This document shows, piece by piece, positions 1 to 13,020 of a DNA stretch of 64,000 nucleotides. The position numbers and the translations under genes are program-made. The notes under the pieces were generated by a model. The model searched no databases and was not told where the DNA came from. It saw only the letters and a program-made list of their open reading frames with translations. The stretch covers positions 372,001-436,000 of the forward strand of contig NW_027478596.1 of assembly GCF_051014685.1 (NCBI RefSeq). The letters are read 5' to 3'. Each line of letters starts with the position of its first letter. The stretch's first letter is position 1. Source of the DNA: Ptiloglossa arizonensis (Eukaryota > Arthropoda > Insecta > Hymenoptera > Colletidae).

Positions 1-885
1 CGCCCGATTACAACGGTATGTGTATTTTTGCCCTAGGCCATAGTAGTTATAGGATTCGAGTATCAGACTTGCGAAAATTTTGATGATTTCTCAACCATTC
101 CTTAACTTCAAACTCCCATATCTCGCGAACGGATTGAGGAACTCCAGAAATTCCTGTTGTATCTGGAAGTAGAAACTCGCCCGATTACAATGGTGTGTGT
201 ACTTTTCCCCTAGGCCATTCCAGTTATTGGTTTCAAGTATCAGACCAGCGAAAATTTTGATGGTTTCTCAAGCATTCCTTAAGTTCAAACTCCCATATCT
301 CGCGAACGGATTGACGAACTCGAGAAATTCCTGTTGCATCTGAGAGTGGAAACCCGGCCGATTACAAAGGTATGTGTATTTTTCCCCTAGGCCTTGGTAG
401 TTATTGGTTTCGATTATCAGACTTGCGAAAATTTTGATGATTTCTCAACCATTCCTTAACTTCAAACTCCCATATCTCGCGAACGGATTGACGAACTCGA
501 GAAATTCCTGTTGTATCTGGAAGTAGAAACTCGCCCGATTACAATGGTGGGTGTACTTTTCCCCTAGGCCATTCCAGTTATTGGTTTCGAGTATCAGACT
601 TGCGAAAATTTTGATTGTTTCTCAACCATTCCTTAACTTCAAACTCCCATTTCTCGCGAACGGATTGACGAACTCGAGAAATTCCTGTTGCATCTGAAAG
701 TAGAAACTCGCCCGATTACAATGGTATATGTACTTTTCCCCTAGGCCATTCCACTTATTGGTTTCGAGTATCAGACTTGCGAAAATATTGATGGTTTCTC
801 AACCATTCCTTAACTTCAAACTCCCATATCTCGCGAACGGATTGACGAAATCGAGAAATTCCTGTTGCATCTGAAAGCAGAAACT

Positions 886-1062
886 CGATCGATTACACCG
901 GTATGTGTATTTTTCCCCCAGGCCATTGTAGTTATTGGTTTCGAGTATCAGACTTGCGAAAATTGTGATGGTTTCTCAACCATTCCTTAACTTCAAACTC
1001 CCATATCTCGCGAACGGATTGACGAACTCGAGAAATTCCTGTTGCATCTGAAAGTAGAAACT
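886..1062 (+). repeat. Representative 177-bp monomer
   Basis: This unit is close to the consensus and shows all landmarks: phase motif at its start (here CGATCGATTACA, a private variant), GGCCATTGTAGTTATTGG, TTTCGAGTATCAGACTTGCG, the dyad ATGGTTTCTCAACCAT at 968-983, TCGCGAACGG, CTCGAG and TTCCTGTTGCATCTGAAAG. My hand-built consensus has 39 C and 33 G in 177 bases with nine CpG dinucleotides. The length is a multiple of three (59 codons) and is close to the size wrapped by one nucleosome plus a short linker. Its reverse-complement counterpart, carrying the same CGATCG variant, lies at 61557-61562. Confidence 0.9.
968..983. other. Conserved monomer dyad ATGGTT-TCTC-AACCAT
   Basis: Six-base perfect inverted repeat arms flank a four-base loop (monomer positions about 83-98). 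The same element recurs in a large share of monomers on both arms, for example as ATGGTT-GAGA-AACCAT at 63942-63957 in the right arm. Subfamilies carry loop changes (GCTC) or arm changes (ATAGTT, ATTGTT with AAGCAT), so it is common but not invariant. Whether it is a protein-binding site, a cruciform or transcript hairpin, or only a chance palindrome fixed by homogenisation cannot be told from sequence. Confidence 0.7.
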
Positions 1063-1777
1063 CGCCCGATTACAACGGTACGTGTATTTTTGCCCTAGGC
1101 CATAGTAGTTATTGGTTTCGAGTATCAGACTTGCGAAAATTTTGATTGTTTCTCAACCAATCCTTAATTTCAAACTCCCATATCTCGCGAACGGATTGAC
1201 GAACTCGAGAAATTCCTGTTGCATCTGAAAGTAGAAACTCGCCCGATTACAACGGTACGTGTATTTTTGCCCTAGGCCATAGTAGTTATTGGTTTCGAGT
1301 ATCAGACTTGCGAAAATTTTGTTGGTGTCTCAACCATTCCTTAACTTCAAACTCCCATATCTCGCGAACGGATTGACGAACTCGAGAAATTCCTGTTGCA
1401 TCTGAAAGTAGAAACTCGCCCGATTACAACGGTACGTGTATTTTTGCCCTAGGCCATAGTTGTTATTGGATTCGAGTATCAGACATGCGAAAATTTTGAT
1501 GATTTCTCAACCATTCCTTAACTTCAAACTCCCATATCTCGCGAACGGATTGACGAACTCGAGAAATTCCTGTTGCATCTGAAAGTAGAAACTCGCCCGA
1601 TTACAACGGTACGTGTATTTTTGCCCTAGGCCATAGTAGTTATTGGTTTCGAGTATCAGACTTGCGAAAATTTTGTTGGTGTCTCAACCATTCCTTAACT
1701 TCAAAGTCCCATATCTCGCGAACGGATTGACGAACGCGAGGAATTCCTGTTGCATGTGAAAGTAGAATCTCGCCCGA
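1063..1777 (+). repeat. Run of four monomers carrying CGTGTATTTTTGCC
   Basis: Four consecutive 177-bp units share CGTGTATTTTTGCCCTAGG, with the CGTG at 1081, 1258, 1435 and 1612. The second and fourth also share GTTGGTGTCTC, indicating a 354-bp dimer duplication. The corresponding stretch of the right arm near 61290-61370 has a single GTTGAGACACCAAC monomer, and the marker offset between arms changes by 531 bp (three monomers) across this point. This looks like a local amplification in the left arm or a loss in the right. Confidence 0.8.
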
Positions 1778-2419
1778 TTACAACGGTATGTGCATTTTTC
1801 CCCTAGGCCTTTGTAGTTATTGGGTTCGAGTATCAGACCAGCGAAAATTTTGATGGTTTCTCAACCATTCCTTAACTTCAAACTCCCATATCTCGCGAAC
1901 GGAATGACGAACTCGAGAAATTCCTGTTGCATCTGAAAGTAGAAACTCGCACGATTACAATGGTGTGTGTACTTTTCCTCTAGGCCATTCCAGTTATTGT
2001 TTTCGAGTATGAGAATTGCGAAAATTCTGATGGTTTCTCAACCATTCCTTAACTTCAAACTCCCATGTCTCGCGAACGGAATGACGGACTCGAGAAATTC
2101 CTGTTGCATCTGAAAGTGGAAACTCGCCCGATTACAAAGGTATGTGCATTTTTCCCCTAGGGCTTTGTAGTTATTGGGTTCGAGTATCAGACCAGCGAAA
2201 ATTTTGATGGTTTCTCAACCATTCCTTAACTTCAAACTCCCATATCTCGCGAACGGAATGACGAACGCGAGGAATTCCTGTTGCATGTGAAAGTAGAATC
2301 TCGCCCGATTACAAAGATATGTGTGTTTTTCAACTAGGCCTATGTAGTTATTTGTTTCGAGTATCAGACTTGCGAAAATTTTGATGGTTTATCAACCATT
2401 CCTTAATTTCAAACTCCCA

Positions 2420-3815
2420 TTTCTCGCGAACGGATTGACGAACTCGAGAAATTCCTGTTGCATCTGAAAGTAGAGACTCGCCCGATTACAAAGATATGTG
2501 TGTTTTTCACCTAGGCCTATGTAGTTATTGGTTTCGAGTATCGGACTTGCGAAAATTTTGATAGTTTCTCAACCATTCCTTAACTTCAAACCCCCATACC
2601 TCGCGAACGGATTGACGAACTCGAGAAATTCCTGTTGCACCTGGAAGCAGAAAATCGCCCGATTACAATGGTGTTTGTACTTTTCCCCTAGGTCATTCCA
2701 GTTATTGTTTTCGAGTATCAGACTTGCGAAAATTTTGATGGTTGCTCAACCATTCCTTATATTCAAACTCCCATATCTCGCGAACGGATTGACGAACTCG
2801 AGAAATTCCTGTTGCATCTGAAAGTAGAAACTCGCCCGATTACAAAGATATGCGTTTTTTTCACCTAGGCCTTTGTAGTTATTGGTTTCGAGTATCAGAC
2901 TTGCGAAAATTTTGATAGTTTCTCAACCATTCCTTAACTTCGAACTCCCATATCTCGCGAACGGGATGACGAACTAGAGAAATTCCTGTTGCATCTGAAA
3001 CTGGAAACTCGCCCGATTACAAAGGTATGTGCATTTTTCCCCTAGGCCTTTGTAGTTATTGGTTTCGAGTATCAGACTTGCGAAAATTTTGATGGTTTCT
3101 CAAGCATTCCTTAACTTCAAACTCCCATATCTCGTGAACGGCATGACGAACTCGAGAAATTCCTGTTGCATCTGAAAGTGGAAACTCGCCCGATTACAAA
3201 GGTATGTGCATTTTTCCCCTAGGCCTTTGTAGTTATTGGTTTCGAGTATCAGACTTGCGAAAATTTTGATAGTTTCTCAACCATTCCTTAACTTCAAACT
3301 CCCATTTCACGCGAACGGATTGACGAACTCGAGAAATTCCTGTTGCATCTGAAAGTAGAGACTCGCCCGATTACAAAGATATGTGTGTTTTTCACCTAGG
3401 CCTATGTAGTTATTGCTTTCGAGTATCGGACTTGCGAAAATTTTGATAGTTTCTCAACCATTCCTTAACTTCAAACCCCCATATCTCGCGAACGGATTGA
3501 CGAACTCGAGAAATTCCTGTTGCACCTGGAAGCAGAAAATCGCCCGATTACAATGGTGTTTGTACTTTTCCCCTAGGTCATTCCAGTTATTGTTTTCGAG
3601 TATCAGACTTGCGAAAATTTTGATGGTTGCTCAACCATTCCTTATATTCAAACTCCCATATCTCGCGAACGGATTGACGAACTCGAGAAATTCCTGTTGC
3701 ATCTGAAAGTAGAAACTCGCCCGATTACAAAGATATGCGTTTTTTTCACCTAGGCCTTTGTAGTTATTGGTTTCGAGTATCAGACTTGCGAAAATTTTGA
3801 TAGTTTCTCAACCAT
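2420..3815 (+). repeat. 885-bp (5-monomer) duplication
   Basis: About 510 bp at 2420-2930 recurs nearly identically at 3305-3815, an offset of 885 bp (5 x 177). Shared private features include TTGCACCTGGAAGCAG, ATTGTTTTCGAG, GGTTGCTCAACC followed by TTATATTC, and GATATGCGTTTTTTTC. The monomers between the copies belong to the plain GGTATGTGCATTTTTCCCC class. Confidence 0.85.
2940..3750 (+). repeat. Segment duplicated at 11.6-12.4 kb
   Basis: This stretch has a close copy at about 11608-12418 (offset 8668, that is 49 monomers less 5 bp). The shared diagnostic combination is ACGGGATGACGAACTAGAG, then a GAACGGCATGACG monomer, then monomers with TTGCACCTGGAAGCAG and TTGCTCAACC. The copies differ by scattered substitutions, so this duplication is older than the HORs near the gap. 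Confidence 0.75.
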
Positions 3816-6359
3816 TCCTTAATTTCAAACTCCCATTTCTCGCGAACGGATTGACGAACTCGAGAAATTTCTGATGCATCTGAAAGTAGAAACTCGCCCG
3901 ATTACAAAGGTATATGTGTTTTTCACCTAGGCCTTTGTAGTTATTGGTTTCGAGTATCAGACTTGCGAAAATTTTTATGGTTTCTCAACCATTCCTTTAC
4001 ATCAAACTCCCATATCTCGCGAACGGATTGACGAGCTCCATTAATTCCTGTTGCATCAGAAAGTAGAATCTCGCCCGATTACAATGGTGTTTGTACTTTT
4101 CCCCTAAGTCATTCCAGTTATTGGTTTCGAGTATCAGACTTGCGAAAATTTTGATGGTTGCTCAACCATTCCTCAAATTCAAACTCCCATATCTCGCGAA
4201 CGGATTGACGAACTCGAGAAATTCCTGTTGCATTTTAGAGTAGAAACTCGCCCGATTACAAAGATATGTGTGTTTTTCATCTAGGCCATTCCAGTTATTG
4301 GTTTCGAGTATAAGACTTGCGAAAATTTTGATTGTTTCTCAAGCATTCCTTAACTTCAAACTCCCATATCTCGCGAACGGATTGACGAACTCGACAAATT
4401 CCTGTTGCATCTGAAAGCAGAATCTCGCCCGATTACAACGGTATGTGTATTTTCCCCTAGGCCATTCTAGTTATTGGTTTCTAGCATCAGAATTGCGAAA
4501 ATTTCGATAGTTTCTCAACCATTATTTAACTTCAAACTCCCATTTCTCGCGAACGGATTGACGAACTCGAGAAATTCCTGTTGCATCTGAAAGTAGAAAC
4601 ACGCCCGATTACAAAGATATGTGTGTATTTCACCTAGGCCTATGTAGTTATTGGTTTCGAGTATCAGACTTGCGAAAATTTTGATAGTTTCTCAACCATT
4701 CCTTAACTTCAAACTCCCCTTTCTCGCGAACGGATTGACGAAATCGAGAAATTTCTGATGCATCTGAAAGTAGAAACTCGCCCGATTACAAAGATATGTG
4801 TGTTTTTCACCTAGGCCATTGTAGTTATTGGTTTCGAGCATCAGACTTGCGAAAATTTTGATGGTTTCTCAACCATTCCTTAACTTCAAACTCCCGTATC
4901 TCGCGAACGGATTGACGAACTCCATTAGTTCCTGTTGCATCTGAAAGCAGAATTTCGCCCGATTACAATGGTGTGTGTACTTTTCCCCTAGGCCATTCCA
5001 GTTATTGGTTTCAAGTATCAGACTTGCGAAAATTTTGATGGTTGCTCAACCATTTCTTAAATTCAAACTCCCATATCTCGCGAACGGATTTACGAACTCG
5101 AGAAATTCCAGTTGCATCTGAAAGTAGAAACTCGCCCGATTACAAAGATATGTGTGTTTTTCACCTAGGCCTTTGTATTTATTGGTTTCGAGTATCAGAC
5201 TTGGGAAAATTTTGATAGTTTCTCAACCATTCCTTAACTTCGAACTCCCATATCTCGCGAACGGGATGACGAACTCGAGAAATTCCTGTTGCATCTGAAA
5301 CTGGAATCTCGCCCGATTACAAAGGTATGTGCATTTTTCCCCTAGGCCTTTGTAGTTATTGGTTTCGAGTATCAGACTTGCGAAAATTTTGATGGTTTCT
5401 CAAGCGTTCCTTAACTTCAAACTCCCATATCTCGTGAACGGATTTACGAACTCGAGAAATTCCTGTTGCATCTGAAAGTAGAAACTCGCCCGATTACAAA
5501 GATATGTGTGTTTTTCACCTAGGCCTTTGTAGTTATTGGTTTCGAGTATCAGACTTGCGAAAATTTTGATAGTTTCTCTACCATTCCTTAACTTCAAACT
5601 CCCATATCTCGCGAACGGATTGACGAACTCGAGAAATTCCTGTTGCACCTGGAAGCAGAAAATCGCCCGATTACAGTGGTGTGTGTACTTTTCCCCTAGG
5701 TCATTCCAGTTATTGGTTTCGAGTATCAGACCAGAGAAAATTTTGATGGTTTCTCAAGCATTCCTTACCTTAAAACTGCCATATCTCGCGAACGGAATCA
5801 CGATCTCGAGAAATTCCTGTTGCATCTGAAAGCAGAAACTCGCCCGATTACAACGGTATGTGTATTTTCCCCTAGGCCATTCTAGTTATTGGTTTCCAGC
5901 ATCAGACTTGCGAATATTTTGATGGTTTCTCAACCATTCCTTAGCTTCAAACTCCCATATCTCGCGAACGGATTGACGAACTCGAGAAATTCCTGTTGCA
6001 TCTGAAAGTAGAAACTCGCCCGATTACAAAGATATATGTGTTTTTCACCTAGGCCTTTGTAGTTATTGGTTTCGAGTATCAGACTTGCGAAAATTTTGAT
6101 GGTTGCTCGACCATTCCTGAAATTCAAACTCCCATATCTCGCGAACGGATTGACGAACTCGAGAAGTTCCTGTTGCATCTGAAAGTGGAAACTCGCCCGA
6201 TTACAAAGGTATGTGTATGTTTCCCCTAGGCCTTTGTAGTTATTGATTTCGAGTATCAGACTTGCGAAAAGTTTGATGGTTTCTCAACCATTCCTTAACT
6301 TCAAACTCCCATATCTCGCGAACGGATTGACGAACTCGACAAATTCCTGTTGCATCTGA

Positions 6360-7095
6360 AATTAGAAACTCGCCCGATTACAAAGATATATGTGTTTTTC
6401 CCCTAGGCCTTTGTTGTTATTCGTTTCGAGTATCAGACTTGCGAATATTTTGAGGGTTTCCCAAACATTCCTTAACTTCAAACTTCCATATCTCACGAAC
6501 GGATTGACGAACTCGAGAAATTCGTGTTCCATCTGAAAGCACACACTCGCCCGATTACAATGGTGTGTGTACTTTTCCCCTAGGCCATTCCAGTTATTTG
6601 TTTCTAGCATCAGAATTGCGAAAATATCGATGGTTTCTCAACCATTCCTTAACTTCAAACTCCCATATCTCGCGAACGGAATGACGAAATCGAGAAATTC
6701 CTGTTGCAACTGAAAGTGGAAACTCGCCCGATTACAAAGGTTTGTGCACTTTTCCCCTAGGCCTCTGTAGTTATTGGTTTCGAGTAACAGACGTGCGAAA
6801 ATTTCGATGGTTTCTCAAGCATTCCTTAACTTCAAACTCCCATATCTCGTGAACGGATTGACGAACACGAGAAATTCCTGTTGCATCTGAAAGTGGAAAC
6901 TCGCCCAATTACAAATGTATGTGCATTTTTCCCCTCGGCCTTTGTAGTTATTGGTTTCGAGTATCAGACTTGCGAAAATTTTGATGGTTTCTCAACCATT
7001 CCTTAATTTCAAACTCCCATATCTCACGAACGGATTGACGAACTCGAGAAATTCGTGTTGCATCTGAAAGCACACACTCGCCCGATTACAAAGGT
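6360..7095 (+). repeat. Duplicated 4-monomer segment (copy at 8483-9218)
   Basis: About 735 bp recurs at 8483-9218 with an offset of 2123 bp (12 monomers less 1 bp). Shared variants are GAGGGTTTCCCAAACATT, the CACACACTCGCCC junction, TTGTTTCTAGCATCAG, AAAATATCGATGG and GGTTTGTGCAC. The segment belongs to the subfamily with GATTTC-type CGAAATCG and CTAGCATCAGAATTGCG variants that dominates 6.2-11 kb, and its inverted relatives are at 44.5-53.3 kb. Confidence 0.8.
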
Positions 7096-8100
7096 ATGTG
7101 CACTTTTCCCCTAGGCCTCTGTAGTTATTGGTTTCGAGTAACAGACGTGCGAAAATTTCGATGGTTTCTCAAGCATTCCTTAACTTCAAACTCCCATATC
7201 TCGCGAACGGATTGACGAACTCGAGAAATTCCTGTTGCATATGAAAGTAGAGACTCGCCCGATTAGAATGGTGTGTGTACCTTTCCCCTAGACCATTCCA
7301 GTTATTCGTTTCTAGCATCAGAATTGCGAAAATCTTGATGGTTTCTCAACCATTCCTTAACTTCAAACTCCCATATCTCGCGAACGGAATGACGAAATCG
7401 AGAAATTCCTGTTGCAACTGAAAGTGGAAACTCGCCCGACTACAAAGTTATGTGCACTTTTCCCCTAGGCCTCTGTAGTTATTGGTTTCGAGTAACAGAC
7501 GTGCGAAAATTTCGATGGTTTCTCAAGCATTCCTTAACTTCAAACTCCCATATCTCGCGTACGGATTGACGAACTCGAGAAATTCCTGTTGCATCCGAAA
7601 GTAGAGGCTCGCCCGATTACAAAGATATGTGTGTTTTTCACCTAGGCCTATGTAGTTATTGGTTTCGAGTGTCAAACTTGCGAAAATTTTGATTGTTTCT
7701 CAAGCATTCCCTCACTTCAAACTCCCATATCTCGCGAACGGATTGACGAACTCGACAAATTCCTGTTGCATCTGAAAGCAGAAACTCGCCCGATTACAAC
7801 GGTATGTGTATTTTCCCCTAGGCCATTCTAGTTATTGGTTTCTAGCATCATAATTGCGAAAATTTCGATAGTTTCTCAACCATTATTTAACTTCAAACTC
7901 CCATTTCTCGCGAACGGATTGACGAACTCGAGAAATTCCTGTTGCATCTGAAAGTAGAAACTCGCCCGATTACAAAGATATGTGTGTTCTTCACCTAGGC
8001 CTATGTAGTTATTGGTTTCGAGTATCAGACTTGCGAAAATTTTGATAGTTTCTCAACCATTCCTTAACTTCAAACTCCCATTTCTCGCGAACGGATTGAC

Positions 8101-8279
8101 GAACTCGAGAAACTCCTGTTGTATCCGGAAAGTAGAAACTCGCCCGATTACAAAGATATGTGTGTTTTTCACCTAGGCCTTTGTAGTCATTGGTTTCGAG
8201 TATCCGACTTGCGAAAATTTTGATGGTTTCTCAACCATTCCTTAACTTCGATCTCCCATATCTCGCGAACGGATTGACG
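8101..8279 (+). repeat. 178-bp monomer variant with one-base insertion
   Basis: The unit at the junction GTTGTATCCGGAAAGTAG has one extra base relative to the usual GTTGCATCTGAAAGTAG and is preceded by GAAACTCC. The same variant occurs at about 19247 and 28443 in the left arm and, as CTACTTTCCTGATACAAC, at 44411, 47774 and 49190 in the right arm. A shared insertion plus shared neighbouring substitutions is good evidence that these monomers descend from one mutant unit present before the arms separated. Confidence 0.85.
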
Positions 8280-11200
8280 AACTCGACAAATTCCTGTTGC
8301 ATCTGAAAGCAGAAACTCGCCCGATTACAACCGTATGTGTATTTTCCCCTAGGCCATTCTAGTTATTGGTTTCTAGCATCAGAATTGCGAAAATTTCGAT
8401 AGTTTCTCAACCATTATTTAACTTCAAACTCCCATTTCTCGCGAACGGATTGACGAACTCGAGAAATTCCTGTTGCATCTGAAAGTGGAAACTCGCCCGA
8501 TTACAAAGATATATGTGTTTTTCCCCTAGGCCTTTGTTGTTATTCGTTTCGAGTATCAGACTTGCGAATATTTTGAGGGTTTCCCAAACATTCCTTAACT
8601 TCAAACTTCCATATCTCACGTACGGATTGACGAACTCGAGAAATTCGTGTTGCATCTGAAAGCACACACTCGCCCGATTACAATGGTGTGTGTACTTTTC
8701 CCCTAGGCCATTCCAGTTATTTGTTTCTAGCATCAGAATTGCGAAAATATCGATGGTTTCTCAACCATTCCTTAACTTCAAACTCCCATATCTCGCGAAC
8801 GGAATGACGAAATCGAGAAATTCCTGTTGCAACTGAAAGTGGAAACTCGCCCGATTACAAAGGTTTGTGCACTTTTCCCCTAGGCCTCTGTAGTTATTGG
8901 TTTCGAGTAACAGACGTGTGAAAATTTCGATGGTTTCTCAAGCATTCCTTAACTTCAAACTCCCATATCTCGTGAACGGATTGACGAACACGAGAAATTC
9001 CTGTTGCATCTGAAAGTGGAAACTCGCCCAATTACAAATGTATGTGCATTTTTCCCCTCGGCCTTTGTAGTTATTGGTTTCGAGAATCAGACTTGCGAAA
9101 ATTTTGATGGTTTCTCAACCATTCCTTAATTTCAAACTCCCATATCTCACGAACGGATTGACGAACTCGAGAAATTCGTGTTGCATCTGAAAGCACACAC
9201 TCGCCCGATTACAATGGTGTGTGTACTTTTCCCCTAGACCATTCCAGTTATTCGTTTCTAGCATCAGAAATGCGAAAATCTTGATGGTTTCCCAACCATT
9301 CCTTAACTTCAAACTCCCATATCTCGCGAACCGAATGACGAAATCGAGAAATTCCTGTTGCAACTGAAAGTGGAAACTCGCCCGATTACAAAGGTATGTG
9401 CACTTTTCCCCTAGGCCTCTGTAGTTATTGGTTTCGAGTAACAGACGTGCGAAAATTTCGATGGTTTCTCAAGCATTCCTTAACTTCAAACTCCCATATC
9501 TCGCGAACGGATTGACGAACTCGAGAAATTCCTGTTGCATATGAAAGTAGAGACTCGCCCGATTAGAATGGTGTGTGTACCTTTCCCCTAGACCATTCCA
9601 GTTATTCGTTTCTAGCATCAGAATTGCGAAAATCTTGATGGTTTCTCAACCACTCCTTAACTTCAAACTCCCATATCTCGTGAACGGATTGACGAACACG
9701 AGAAATTCCTGTTGCATCTGAAAGTGGAAACTCGCCCAATTACAAATGTATGTGCATTTTTCCCCTCGGCCTTTGTAGTTATTGGTTTCGAGAATCAGAC
9801 TTGCGAAAATTTTGATGGTTTCTCAACCATTCCTTAATTTCAAACTCCCATATCTCACGAACGGATTGACGAACTCGAGAAATTCGTGTTGCATCTGAAA
9901 GCACACACTCGCCCGATTACAATGGTGTGTGTACTTTTCCCCTAGACCATTCCAGTTATTCGTTTCTAGCATCAGAAATGCGAAAATCTTGATGGTTTCT
10001 CAACCATTCCTTAATTTCAAACTCCCATATCTCACGAACGGATTGACGAACTCGAGAAATTCGTGTTGCATCTGAAAGCACACACTCGCCCGATTACAAT
10101 GGTGTGTGTACTTTTCCCCTAGGCCATTCCAGTTATTTGTTTCTAGCATCAGAATTGCGAAAATATCGATGGTTTCTCAACCATTCCTTAACTTCAAACT
10201 CCCATATCTCGCGAACGGAATGACGAAATCGAGAAATTCCTGTTGCAACTGAAAGTGGAAACTCGCCCGATTACAAAGGTTTGTGCACTTTTCCCCTAGG
10301 CCTCTGTAGTTATTGGTTTCGAGTAACAGACGTGCGAAAATTTCGATGGTTTCTCAAGCATTCCTTAACTTCAAACTCCCATATCTCGCGAACGGATTGA
10401 CGAACTCGACAAATTCCTGTTGCATCTGAAAGCAGAAACTCGCCCGATTACAACGGTATGTGTATTTTCCCCTAGGCCATTCTAGTTATTGGTTTCTAGC
10501 ATCAGAATTGCGAAAATTTCGATAGTTTCTCAACCATTATTTAACTTCAAACTCCCATTTCTCGCGAACGGATTGACGAACTCGAGAAATTCCTGTTGCA
10601 TCTGAAAGTGGAAACTCGCCCGATTACAAAGGTATGTGTATGTTTCCCCTAGGCCTTTGTAGTTATTGATTTCGAGTATCAGACTTGCGAAAATTTTGAT
10701 GGTTTCTCAACCATTCGTTAACTTCAAACTCCCATATCTCGCGAACGGATTGACGAACTCGAAAAATTCCTGTTGCATCTGAAATTAGAAACTCGCCCGA
10801 TTACAAAGATATATGTGTTTTTCCCCTAGGCCTTTGTTGTTATTGGTTTCGAGTATCAGACACTCGAATATTTTGAGGGTTTCCCAAACATTCCTTAACT
10901 TCAAACTTCCATATCTCACGAACGGATTGACGAACTCGAGAAATTCGTGTTGCATCTGAAAGCACACACTCGCCCGATTACAATGGTGATTGTAATTTTC
11001 TCCTAGGTCATTCCAGTTATTGGTTTCGAGTATCAGACTTGCGAAAATTTTGATGGTTGCTCAACCATTCCTTAAATTCAAACTCCCATATCTCGCGAAC
11101 GGATTGACGAACACGAGAAATTCCTGTTGCATCTTAAAGTAGAAACTCGCCCGATTACAAAGATAAGTGTGTTTTTCACCTAGGCCTTTGTAGTTATCGG

Positions 11201-13020
11201 TTTCGGGTATCAGACTTGCGAAAATTTTGATAGTTTCTCAACCATTCCTTAACTTCAAACTCCCATTTCTCGCGAACGGATTGACGAACTCGAGAAATTT
11301 CTGATGCATCTGAAAGTGGAACCTCGCCCGATTACAAGGTATGTGTATTTTTCCCGTAGGCCTTTGTAGTTATTGGTTTCGAGTATCAGACTTGCGAAAA
11401 TTTTGATCGCACCTCAACCATTCCTTAACTTCAATCTCCCATTTCTCGCGAACGGAGTGACGAACTCGAGAAATTCCAGTTGCATCTGAAAGTAGAAACT
11501 CGCCCGATTACAACGGTATGTGAATTTTTCCCCCTGGCCTTTGTAGTTATTGGTTTCGAGTATCAGAATTGCGAAAATTTTGATGGTTTCTCAACCATTC
11601 CTTAACTTCGAACTCCCATATCTCGCGAACGGGATGACGAACTAGAGAAATTCCTGTTGCATCTGAAACTGGAAACTCGCCCGATTACAAAGGTATGTAC
11701 ATTTTTCCCCTAGGCCTTTGTAGTTATTGGTTTCGAGTATCAGACTTGCGAAAATTTTGATGGTTTCTCAAGCATTCCTTAACTTCAAACTCCCATATCT
11801 CGTGAACGGCATGACGAACTCGAGAAATTCCTGTTGCATCTGAAAGTGGAAACTCGCCCGATTACAAAGGTATGTGCATTTTTCCCCTAGGCCTTTGTAG
11901 TTATTGGTTTCGAGTATCAGACTTGCGAAAATTTTGATAGTTTCTCAACCATTCCTTAACTTCAAACTCCCATTTCTCGCGAACGGATTGACGAACTCGA
12001 GAAATTCCTGTTGCATCTGAAAGTAGAGACTCGCCCGATTACAAAAATATGTGTGTTTTTCACCTAGGCCTATGTAGTTATTGGTTTCGAGTATCGGACT
12101 TGCGAAAATTTTGTTAGTTTCTCAACCATTCCTTAACTTCAAACCCCCATATCTCGCGAACGGATTGACGAACTCGAGAAATTCCAGTTGCACCTGGAAG
12201 CAGAAAATCGCCCGATTACAATGGTGTTTGTACTTTTCCCCTAGGTCATTCCAGTTATTGGTTTCGAGTATCAGACTTGCGAAAATTTTGATGGTTGCTC
12301 AACCATTCCTTAAATTCAAACTCCCATATCTCGCGAACGGATTGACGAACTCGAGAAATTCCTGTTGCATCTTAAAGTAGAAACTCGCCCGATTACAAGG
12401 ATATGTGTGTTTTTCACCTAGGCCTTTGTAGTTATTGGTTTCGAGTATCAGACTTGCGAAAATTTTTATGGTTTCTCAAACATTCCATAACTTCAAACTC
12501 CCATATCTCGCGAACGGATTGACGAACTCCATTAATTCCTGTTGCATCTGAAAGTAGAATCTCGCCCGATTACAATGGTGTGTGCACTTTTCCCCTAGGC
12601 CATTCCAGTTATTGGTTTCGAGTATCAGACTTGCAAAAATTTTGATTGTTTCTCAAGCATTCCTTAACTTCAAACTCCCATATCTCGCGAACGGATTGAC
12701 GAACTCGAAAAATTCCTGTTGCATCTGAAAGCAGAATCTCGCCCGATTACAACGGTATGTGTATTTTCCCCTAGGCCATTCTAGTTATTGGTTTCTAGCT
12801 TCAGAATTGCGAAAATTTCGATAGTTTCTCAACCATTCCTTAACTTCAAACTCCCATATCTCGCGAACGGATTGACGAACTCGAGAAATTCCTGTTGCAT
12901 CTGAAAGTGGAAACTCGCCCGATTACAAGGGTATGTGTATGTTTCCCCTAGGCCTTTGTAGTTATTGATTTCGAGTATCAGACTTGCGAAAATTTTAATG
13001 GTTTCTCAACCATTCCTTAA

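Larger units (their letters stand above)
1..2400 (+). repeat. Outer left region, mostly plain monomers without long HOR
   Basis: Monomers here are close to the consensus and most neighbours differ by private substitutions rather than forming long repeating blocks. Private markers include GAGGAACTCCAG near 135, CGGCCG at 355-360, CGATCG at 886-891, GAATTC at 1741-1746 and CCTCTAGG at 1977-1984. Each has a reverse-complement partner in the outer right region (about 60.4-62.6 kb). No other sequence is present. Confidence 0.85.

Noticed and set aside
886..1062. Restriction-like palindromes CCTAGG, TCGCGA and CTCGAG as regulatory operators
   Set aside because: They recur once per monomer simply because the unit is homogenised; nothing shows regulatory function beyond being part of the repeat.
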